DNA of 64,000 bases from Dasypus novemcinctus (taxonomy: Eukaryota; Chordata; Mammalia; Cingulata; Dasypodidae), in assembly GCF_030445035.2 (NCBI RefSeq), contig NC_080702.1, forward strand, positions 26,237,652 through 26,301,651, written 5' to 3'. Under the pieces are notes generated by a model. The model did not search any database, was not told the origin of the DNA, and worked only from the letters and a program-made list of their open reading frames with translations. Of this stretch, positions 45,911-64,000 are shown piece by piece; the first letter of the stretch is position 1; every line of letters starts with the position of its first letter. Made by a program: the position numbers and the translations under genes.

Positions 45911-46495
45911 GTTATTAGCTGTCTTCAGCGTTCTTGCTCCAGGCATGACTAGACAGGACCCCAAACATCCCACCTCTGTTCCTCTGGCCACACGTCCTGG
46001 AAGGAGGAGAGCGACCTGGGGCAAGCGTCCTTCTGGAGCCCTTTAGAACCCCACTCAGAGCCTTGCTCCTTCAGTTCCAGCCCTTACCATCCCCCATTCA
46101 TCTTCCTCATGTTTGAGTCTACATCACTGCTCGGCCCCTTCCCCCAAGTCCCACCCAGCTCCTGCCTTTTGACTGCTAAGGTTCTTGGGGATGGACCTGC
46201 CTGCTGCATGGGCTGCCCAGCCCAGCTCATGGAAGGTGGTCTCTGTGGTGTCATACCCTCCTGCCCAGCGAGGCTTCCTTCCTGCCCCTGGGATCCCACT
46301 TCCTCCTGACACGTCAGAAATGCCCGTCCCTCCCTCGCTCTTTTTTCTCTTATTGATCAGGGTCCTCACTTGTCTGTTTAAAATAAATATATTTTCTACA
46401 TGTCTTAAGGTGATTACTAAATCTAAGCTAAAATTTAAAACCCCTCTTCTCGCTCCTCCTGAGGTCGGGTTTTGTGGGTTTTTTTTTTCCTTTTT
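45911..46495. other. Intergenic stretch between UBL5 and PIN1
   Basis: No gene or named repeat is clear. The overlapping short open frames on both strands are not supported by any similarity. Confidence 0.45.
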
Positions 46496-47315
46496 TCTTA
46501 ATTGGAGAAGTTGTAAGTTTAAAGGAAATCATGCAGAAAATAGAGTTCTGATATACCTACCCCACATCATTAGCATTTTGCATTCATATGGTGTCTTTGT
46601 TACACTTGATAGAGTGTTATTATAATTGTACTATTAACTGTCCATCATTTACATTAGGGTTCACTGTATTGTACAGTCTTGTTTTTGTTGATGTTTTTTT
46701 TAATATTTAATGCTAGCAACACCCAGCATTAAAACCCAACAAAACTTCCTTTTAACCATATTTGAATATGTAATTCTGTGCTGTTAATTACATTCACAAT
46801 ATTGTGCTGCCATTACCACCAATCTTTACCAAAATTTTCCCATCACCCCAAACAGAAACTACCAATTAAGCATTAACTCCCTACCCCCTACCCCCGACTC
46901 CAGCCACTGGTAACCTGTCTTCTAGCTTCTGACTCTTATGAATTGACTTAGTCTGTTTCTTATCAATGGTATCATAACAATATTTGTCCTTTTGTGTCTG
47001 GTTTATTTTGCCCAACAGGACATCTTTAGGGTTAATCCATATTGTCGCGTGTGTATCAGAACTTCATTCTTTTTTACGGCTAAATCTACCACATTTCGTT
47101 TATCCATTCCTCTCCTGGTGGGCTTCTGGGCTACTTCCATCTTTTAGCAGTTGTGAATAATGTTGCTATGAACATCCGTGTGCAAATAGCTGTTCGTGTC
47201 CCCGCTTTTGATTCTTTGGGGTCCGTACCTAGAAGTGCGATTGCTGGGTCATGTGTAATTCTGTTCTTTCTGAGTAACTGCCAAACTGTTTTCCACAGTA
47301 CAGGCCTTTTTCTTT
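46496..47315 (-). mobile_element. L1 3' part (old L1M type)
   Basis: Read in reverse, this has the L1 3' UTR and the end of ORF2. Tell-tale + strand wording is 'ttgtccttttgtgtctggtt', 'tttgcccaacaggacatctt', 'tagcagttgtgaataatgtt' and 'gcgattgctgggtcatgtgt'. A T-run (47318-47340) follows. Confidence 0.8.
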
Positions 47316-47341
47316 TCTTTTTTTTTTTTTTTTTTTTTTTA

Positions 47342-48300
47342 GCACCCCAGGTGGGACACAAACCCAGCCTTTTTCAATGCATTTTAATTTTTAAAAGATG
47401 ACTGCGCTAATATGTGCTTGTTAAAAAAGAAATCCAAAAAATCAAGTTTCTTATTCCTGACAGCACTCCACCCACCAGTGGCAGTCATTAACATATTTTT
47501 GAGTGAATCCAGAAATTTCCTGAGATGGTTTTTGTCTTTTTTAAAAACCCATGTTTTTAATATGACTGGGATAATTAAACATGCTGGAACACTCATTTGC
47601 CATCCAGCAGCTTGCTCTGCATCATTCTGTATTCATTTTCATTTTTTTAAATTAGTATTTTCATTGATTTTTTTGGTTTGTTTTATTTTGCTTTTTTACG
47701 TAGAAGGATAATGTGGGGAGCTTTGGGGTCGGAACTGCCCTGCCTAGTTATGGCGGTAGATGCACAACTCTAGTTGTCAACCAGGATGTAGGAAGAAAAG
47801 TGCAGTGCAGACTGTTAAATGAATCTACCAACATTACAAATGAATCGAAAGGCCATACTGATCGTGGTGGGGAAGAAAGGAGCCGGCCTAAATAGCATTG
47901 GGGAAAAGTATTTTGACTGGATACCGCCAGGATAAAACAAAAATAATTGTACACACTGTACCTCTAGTTGGAAAATCTGTGCCTCACAGGTAGGTTTAGC
48001 AGTTCAGAAACTGTAGATAGACACATACGCACACTAGGGATGAACAAATAAGTAGCTACACCCTAGATAATGAGCCAGCTTCCTCACTGCTGGACAGAGA
48101 AGTTAAAAATAAACGGGGAGACTAGAATGAACCCTATGGGGCTGGAGAAGAATTGGGGGTCTCAGAACGAACTCATGGCTTTTGTTTAATATGTATATAG
48201 ACACACAAGTACACATATGTCCTTGCTTTATCCACTGAGGGCCCAGAAGCAGTAACTCCCCAGAACCTAGTGCCAGGTCTTGGTTTCTAAATACCATTCT
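47342..48300. other. Diverged repeat-like DNA, unassigned
   Basis: The part near 47395-47600 resembles the segment at 50255-50470 (both start 'gctaatatgtgcttgt'/'gctaatacatgcttgt'), so they are probably copies of one old LINE or MER. The rest is not recognised. No gene. Confidence 0.4.
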
Positions 48301-49450
48301 CCAGTAAAAGAAAAGAAAAGTCTCCAGGACTTCTGGAGAAGTGGTTTATTCCAAGGCAGGCAGAGAAAATTCAAAATGAACCTGGAGCACCTTGTGCCAG
48401 AGAGTAGGAAGTGCTCAAATAGGATAGGAGCACAGCAACCCTCCTGAAAGAACTCCCAATGTCAAAACTGGAACAAACTGAGCAGCAAAATAACTATAGT
48501 ATTGGATTATAACCCAAAGAATAAAACATCCTTGAACCCATACTAATATAAATCAACTGAATAAAAGAGTGAGAAGGGACAAATCTCTCTTACAGGAGGT
48601 TTCCAATGAATAAATATAGACAGGAAGAGGGCAATAAGCAATCGCCATTGGCCCCCACAGGCATATTTGCTGCAGGCAAGAATCACTGGTAGATGGTAAA
48701 GGGAGTGGGCAGAAACTTAAGCAGAAGATATTTGCATGTCTCCAAGTATTGCTCTTAAAATATTTATTACAAAAGGGGAAAATAGTATATATCTCACTTT
48801 AAACCAAGTGATCAAAGTTCGCATCACAAGTGTAGCAGGCAACCCCTAAGATGGCCCCTGATTATTCTGCATCTGGTTTCTAATGAATAGAATGTGGCAA
48901 ATATGACAGGAAGTTACATCTGAGATTAGGTTGCAAAGAAACCGGCCACTATCTGCTGCTCTTTTCTTCACTTGGTCATTGATGAAAGCCAGCTGCCATG
49001 TGGTAAGCTGCCTTATGGAAAGGTCCCCCAGCCAACAGCCAGCAAGGAACTTTGGCACTCAGTTCAATATCCTGTGAGGAAGTGAATCCTGCCAACAACC
49101 ACACGGATGAGCTGGGAAGCAGATCCTGCCACAGTCAATCTTCAGGTGAGACCGCAGCTAACCATGCCAACCCCAGCTAAGCTGTGCCCTGATTCCTAAC
49201 CTACTGAGACAATCCACTAAGTAGTGGGATCACTTGCAGCAAAAGATACCTCAATACAACCAGTAAGACATTTCAGCATCATCGACCACCTGGTTGGACG
49301 CCCTGCCTCTGTGCTATCTTCAGAATAATGCATATCTTCAAGCTCATCATGAGAAATAGACAAACCCATCATGACAAAACATCAGAACATCTCACCCTTG
49401 AGAAGCATGAAGGTCATCAAAGACAAGGAAAGAGCTTGTAGTTTAGTTAA
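48301..49450 (+). mobile_element. Probable old L1 3' UTR split by an LTR
   Basis: The left part (48301-48832) and the right part (49226-49450, with 'gaaggtcatcaaagacaagg') read like an old L1 3' UTR from memory of such sequence. The MLT1-like LTR at 48833-49225 separates them. The assignment is tentative. Confidence 0.4.
48833..49225 (+). mobile_element. MLT1-like MaLR LTR fossil
   Basis: Wording 'ctaagatggcccctgattat', 'aatgaatagaatgtggcaaa', 'aagccagctgccatgtggta', 'ccagctaagctgtgccctga' and 'attcctaacctactgagaca' is typical of MLT1 LTRs. Old and non-coding. Confidence 0.7.
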
Positions 49451-49499
49451 TAGCATCATACCGATGTTGATTTCTTAGTTTTTATTATTTGGTGGCAGG

Positions 49500-49735
49500 A
49501 TTTCTTCCCCTGTCAACAGTTTGGGCTGGATACTTCTTTGTTCTTGGGGCTGGCATTGTAGGATGTTTAGTAGCACCCTTGGCCTCTACCTCTTAGATGC
49601 TGGTAGTACCTCCCTCCTCACATTTGTGAGATGCTGGTAGTACCTCCCTCCTCACATTTGTGAGAGCCAAAAATGTCTTCAGACATTGCCACATATGCCC
49701 TGGAAGGCAAAGTCACCCCCATTTGAGAACCCTGC
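49500..49735 (-). mobile_element. MER5A-type hAT DNA transposon with internal duplication
   Basis: Reverse MER5A: 'tgtaggatgtttagtagcac', 'ccttggcctctacctcttag', 'gtcttcagacattgccacat', 'cccatttgagaaccctg'. A 34-bp segment is exactly doubled in it (49595-49628 and 49629-49662). Confidence 0.8.
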
Positions 49736-49750
49736 CCTAACCCTATATTA

Positions 49751-50142
49751 GGAGGAGCAGATTTGGCCCAGTGGTTAGGGTGTCCGTCTACCACATGGGA
49801 GGTCCACGGTTCAAACCCCAGGCCTCCTTGACCCGTGTGCAGCTGGCCCACGCTCAGTGCTGATGCGCGCAAGGAGTGCCCTGCCACACAGGGGTGTCCC
49901 CCGCGTAGGGGAGCCCCACACACAAGAAGTGCACCCCGTAAGAAGAGCCGCCCAGTGCGAAAGAAAGTTCAGCCAGGAGTGGCGCTGCACACACGGAGAG
50001 GTGACACAACCAGATGATGCAACAAAAAGAAACAGATTCCCATCCCGCTGACGAAAACAGAATCGGACAAAGAAGAACACACAGCAAATAGACACAGAGA
50101 ACAGACAACTGGGGAGGGGAGAGATATAAAAAAAAAAAAAAT
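49751..50142 (+). mobile_element. DAS SINE
   Basis: Perfect 8-bp duplication ctatatta (49743-49750 and 50143-50150). This is the last DAS SINE in the window; none is seen in the next 14 kb. Confidence 0.93.
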
Positions 50143-50254
50143 CTATATTAGATGCTATCACAAGAGAAAGCTGGGTGAAGGGTATAGAAGAATGCTGGAC
50201 TACATTTGCAACTCTGCCCTAAGTCTAATATCAAAGTTATTTTTGCAAACAAAA

Positions 50255-50470
50255 AAAAGATTATGCTAATACATGCTTGTAGAAAAAGACCCAAATAGTA
50301 TATTAAAGTTTAATTTTTCACCCTCATCACCTGTTGCAATCATTAAAATTTGAACAAATCCAGATATCTTCTGTGATTCAAACCTATAGTTTTTACACAC
50401 TTGAGATAAGTACACTGCTTGCCCTTTTTCACTTTATATTTTTGGCATCTTTCCATATGTGATCTTACTT
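50255..50470 (+). mobile_element. Old LINE-like fragment
   Basis: Similar in wording to 47395-47600 and to old L1 3' ends ('cttgccctttttcactttat', 'tttggcatctttccatatgt'). Family not certain. Confidence 0.4.
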
Positions 50471-50473
50471 TTT

Positions 50474-50768
50474 AGTTTCCCAGCTGCTAAAACAAATACC
50501 AAACAATGGGTTGGCTTCCCTGGCCAGCCATCTTTGGGGCTCCTTGCCTTTTCTGCCACATAGCAACGCACGTGGTGGCCTCTTCTCCTTTGTCTTCTAG
50601 GTTATGTTGACTTTCAGCTTCTTGCTTCCCGCAGCTTTTCCCCGTCTATATCTGAATTTCATTCTGTTTGTAAAGGACTCCAGTAATCCAAATTAAACCT
50701 CAACCTGATTCACTTGCGCAGTTGCAGGACCTGTCCAAACTGGCTTACACAGCTGAATCCACCACAGC
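50474..50768 (-). mobile_element. MLT1-like LTR fossil
   Basis: Reverse copy: 'agtttcccagctgctaaaac', 'tgtaaaggactccagtaatc', 'cacagctgaatccaccacag'. Old and non-coding. Confidence 0.6.
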
Positions 50769-50879
50769 ATTCCTGATCGATTATTGTTTTGCTTTGCTTT
50801 CATGCATATTATAATTGCTATGCTGAACCATGACTTGCTTTTTTCACCCAGTGTACAATGCCAGCGAACTCAACATACC

Positions 50880-51085
50880 GTGGCTATGGGCCAGGCACCG
50901 TTTCGAATGCTTTATATGAAGTAATCCATTTAGTCTTCACAGCAAACCGATGAGTTATTTATTTTTCTGATCCCCATTTTGCAGATGGGAAGCCCGAGCA
51001 CTGAGATTCTGTAATTTGCTCAAGGTCATAGCTTTGAACCCAGGCAATAACGGCTCCAAAGCGTGCTCTTAACACCCCATCCTGC
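50880..51085 (-). mobile_element. MIR SINE
   Basis: Reverse MIR: 'gggccaggcaccgtttcgaa', 'gatccccattttgcagatgg', 'tttgctcaaggtcatagctt', 'gaacccaggcaataacggct'. Confidence 0.8.
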
Positions 51086-51529
51086 CTCGGATTTGCCGTG
51101 GACCTGCTTTCCTGTGCGTTCGTGTCACTCTGATCCTCTTTAACAGACCCTTGGGGGTCCACGCTCGAGTTGAACTGTCATTGGACTCTCCCGGTTGGTG
51201 TTGGTGTCTTTGCCTCCTCTAGCTCCATCCCGCATTTCCCCAGGGTCCCACGGGCACCGCGGACTCAAATCAAAATCCGCTCAAACCGAGCTCACCGTCC
51301 TACCCCGTCCGACCCGCCCTTCCTCAGGCAGTCCCACCCCAAGACAGAGAGGAAGGAGCAAGACCGAGAGGGAGTAGGCGATGGGCGAAGGCTCACGGGT
51401 AGCACAGGTGAGCGTTTAGCCCGGCCAGAAATCCACGCGGGCGGCTTGGCTTTGGACTACCGGGAGGGAACAGGTGGGAAGAGGGAGGATGGAGGAGCCA
51501 AACTTAGGCCTCTGGGCTCCCAACTACTC

Positions 51530-51560
51530 GTCACCAAGGCGACGGCGTTGCTATAGCAAC
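51530..51560. promoter_or_regulatory. Two adjacent RFX X-box-like palindromes upstream of PIN1
   Basis: GTTGCTATAGCAAC at 51547-51560 is a perfect palindrome matching the RFX X-box (GTTGCY..RGCAAC). Immediately before it, GTCACCAAGGCGAC at 51530-51543 is a second, weaker inverted repeat of the same form. They lie about 520 bases before the PIN1 start codon in the CpG island. Confidence 0.6.
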
Positions 51561-51599
51561 AGCAAAGGCCCGAAGTACCTCGTCGGCTACCGTTACTCC

Positions 51600-61839
<10,240 letters not shown>

Positions 61840-62325
61840 GCGGCGCCCGCGGCGGCCCAGCTGCGGGGCGAGCGGCGGCCCCGGCCCCCGGCCAGGGCGC
61901 CCCTCCCCGCCCGCCTCACAGTATTTATTGTCCCCAGAACGGCGGGAGGGGGGCTCTTCGCGGGGGGAGCTTCGGGCCCTGCTCCCTGGCCGCCCCCGTT
62001 GGGGCCGCCCCCGCCAGGCCGTCCTCCCCCCTTGCACCTTAAGGAGTTGACTTCAGCAGGGCGGCGGGGGCGGGGAGGGGAGGCCCCCAGGCGCGGGGGC
62101 GTGGGGCGACGGTCCCAAAGAGAAGGCCCGGCCCGCCGAGCCGGCCCCGCACCGCCCACGGCCCCCACCAGGGAGGGGGCCTGCGCGAGGGCCCCCACCC
62201 ACTTGTTTCTAGTTACGCCACGTTCCTCTGTTCAGTTGCAAAAAGCAAGCGCTGGGCCTGGGGGCTCAGGCCGCCCGGCAGTCGGCCCCCCCCCCCAGGC
62301 GGCGCAGGCCCCTGCCCTCTCCTCT

Positions 62326-62350
62326 ATTAAACCTCGGAACCTCTGCGCTG
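62326..62350 (+). terminator. PIN1: PIN1 poly(A) signal
   Basis: ATTAAA at 62326-62331 followed by a GT/TG-rich stretch (ctgctgtgtcgttttc) from about 62354. This gives a 3' UTR of roughly 500 bases after the stop at 61837-61839. Confidence 0.8.
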
Positions 62351-62359
62351 CCGTCTGCT

Positions 62360-64000
62360 GTGTCGTTTTCTCCCCGGAGATGGGGTGGTGGCGGGCGGGG
62401 GGTCGTCCTCCCCTCGCGCCGGGTGCCCCGGCCTGCAGGCTGCCGTTTCCTCCCCCGCGAAGCCACCCCTGAGCCCCCGCAGGAGGCCGCAGGCTGGTTC
62501 AGGAGCACAGCGCGTCCGACGACGCCAGGGGGGGTGGGCATCTGCAGGGGGCCTCCGGGGCAGCCCCCTCCCCTACACATGGAGCCGGCCCCCCCCCCCC
62601 CCCCCCCCGCCTGCTTCCCTGCCACCACAGACGCCTCCCAGCTTGCTCCCGGGTCCGCCGGCCAGGCCCCCTCTGCAAGTGCAGTTACCATGGCAACGGG
62701 GTGCCCACCACCGAGTGTCTGCAAGAGCACATCTTCCCCAGCCATCGCCAGGGAGGGGGGACCCCTACCGTGTCGGGGGCGTGGGGGGAGGGGAGGGGGC
62801 TCAGGCACCATGTCGTGGAGGAGCAGAAGGGATTCCTTGAGGGATGGGGCGGGGCTACCTCGCTACCAGCCCTCTGTCTGTCCCCCAGACCTCTGCCAGG
62901 ACAGGCGGCAGTGGGTGTGTGCCAGGGCCTGTGCTGGGGGCAGAGCCGGGGGCTGGGGGGGGTTCGGCCTGTTAATCTGGGGCCCAGACCAGGCGCCAGG
63001 GGTGACACAGGGCTCAGGGGCGCTGAGCAGCCCCGGGAAGCTGAGCCGCCAGTGGAGGCCGCGGTCTCCACCGCCTCTACACCATCGCCTCGTACACCAT
63101 CACCTGCGCTGCGCGTCTGTCACTGGGAAGGTTCGATGGATTTCCCCTCCGCTCGGCGGGGTGGGCACAGCCACTGGAATGTTCTCCCACCACCCAGGGG
63201 AGCCTCGAGGCTGGCCCTGCAGCCTCAGTTGGGAGGGGGGTAGCTCCTCCCCTCCTGGCACCGTGGAGCCCCGAGGAAGGACCCGAAACCGGGGTGCAGG
63301 AGGGTGCGCAGTGCCGGTCCAGTAGGGGGTCTCCAGGAAGCAGGGCCTGTGCCCACGTCTCAGCACACGGGGGAGCGTGCATCCCCGAGACCCTGACGGG
63401 GAGGGCTGTAACGCGGCTTAGCGGCGCTCCCTGCCGCCGTGGGCCCCCAGCGCGGGACCCGGTGCCCGTGACCGCCGCCTCCGCCAGGGTCACTCGCGGG
63501 TGTTGCCTGCCCTCCGGGATGCTGGGAGGCCCACCAGGGAGCCACTGCCCCCTGCCCCGGCTGGGGAGGGCCGTCGGGCTCTTCGCCTTTCGCCGAACAC
63601 TAAACAAAGTCGCAGTTGGAGAAACGTGCCCCAGAGCCCACCCTCTGTGGCGGTGGCTGCCTCCGCCTGCCCCGCACTCCCACCGGCCCTCTCCCGCCCG
63701 GGCTTTTAGGAGGTGGGTGCTGGCGTGGCCGCCCCGGTGTCCGCTCCCATCCCGGACTCCTTCCTCCCCAGCGGGCTGCCTTCCACCCGCCAGCACGCGG
63801 GTCCCAGCGGCCCCCGCTCCACCTGGGCGGCCCTGCCAGGGGCCGGGGTCGGCGTCCCCGCAGCGGCCAGGTACACGGCCGTGCCACGGGGACGGCCCAA
63901 GCCAGACACTCCCGCGGGCGCTCCTGGCCCTTGGCTGGGGCAGCTCCTGCAATCATCAGCCGCACCAGAAGCCGCGGGCCACGGGAGCACGGGGAGGGCC
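62360..64000. other. GC-rich flank downstream of PIN1
   Basis: No exon of OLFM2 (the next gene in human, opposite strand) is recognisable in either strand. A run of about 19 C lies at 62590-62609. The long open frames on both strands (for example 63077-63952) reflect base composition. Confidence 0.5.
62590..62609. repeat. Poly-C run
   Basis: About nineteen consecutive C. It may be length-variable in reads or individuals and could be an assembly-sensitive spot. Confidence 0.8.

Noticed and set aside
62360-64000. Search for the last OLFM2 exon downstream of PIN1
   Set aside because: No olfactomedin-domain wording is present in any frame. The large minus-strand frame at 63077-63952 does not resemble it.

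Overview
The window is genomic DNA from a placental mammal, almost certainly a xenarthran of the armadillo type. The main evidence is nineteen copies of the tRNA-derived DAS SINE known from armadillos, many flanked by clear target-site duplications. MIR, L2, MER5A, L1 and MaLR LTR repeats confirm a eutherian background. Two host genes are recognisable in full, UBL5 and PIN1. Both are on the + strand in the order known from human 19p13.2 (FBXL12 - UBL5 - PIN1 - OLFM2). FBXL12 and OLFM2 were not found here.

Layout. 1-6.5 kb: old MaLR LTRs, an L1 3' end, DAS SINEs, a betaretrovirus-like LTR/leader fossil and a solo class I LTR. 6.5-13.5 kb: a young provirus on the minus strand with two nearly identical LTRs, a tRNA-Arg primer site and 4-bp duplications; no gag, pol or env reading frame was recognised in it. 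13.5-26 kb: dense SINEs, remnants of a second ERV family, nested MaLR LTRs, and L1 and L2 pieces. 26.4-28.8 kb: a processed DNAJB6 retrocopy split by two DAS SINEs. 28.9-41.6 kb: three L1 bodies with SINE, LTR and retroposon insertions; the last is a minus-strand L1 that keeps its 5' UTR with tandem promoter-like monomers. 43-45.2 kb: CpG island and the five-exon UBL5 gene. 45.2-51 kb: MIR, L1, MER5A, MLT1-like and DAS repeats. 51.2-62.4 kb: CpG island and the four-exon PIN1 gene. 62.4-64 kb: GC-rich sequence without a recognised gene.

The two genes have unrelated jobs. UBL5 is a small ubiquitin-fold protein that modulates splicing, and PIN1 is a phospho-Ser/Thr-Pro prolyl isomerase. Both start in TATA-less CpG islands. 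The most interesting observations are: (a) two UBL5 introns carry U12-type (minor spliceosome) signals, including exact TTCCTTAAC branch sites; (b) the 3' end and 5' splice site of PIN1 exon 3 have been copied in tandem into intron 3, giving six exon-boundary copies, three of which could extend the protein in frame; (c) all eight differences between the two provirus LTRs run the same way, G to A in the proviral sense and mostly in GG or GA context, which suggests APOBEC3 editing; (d) a 16-bp minisatellite of nearly 800 bp lies in PIN1 intron 2; (e) two adjacent RFX X-box-like palindromes lie upstream of PIN1.
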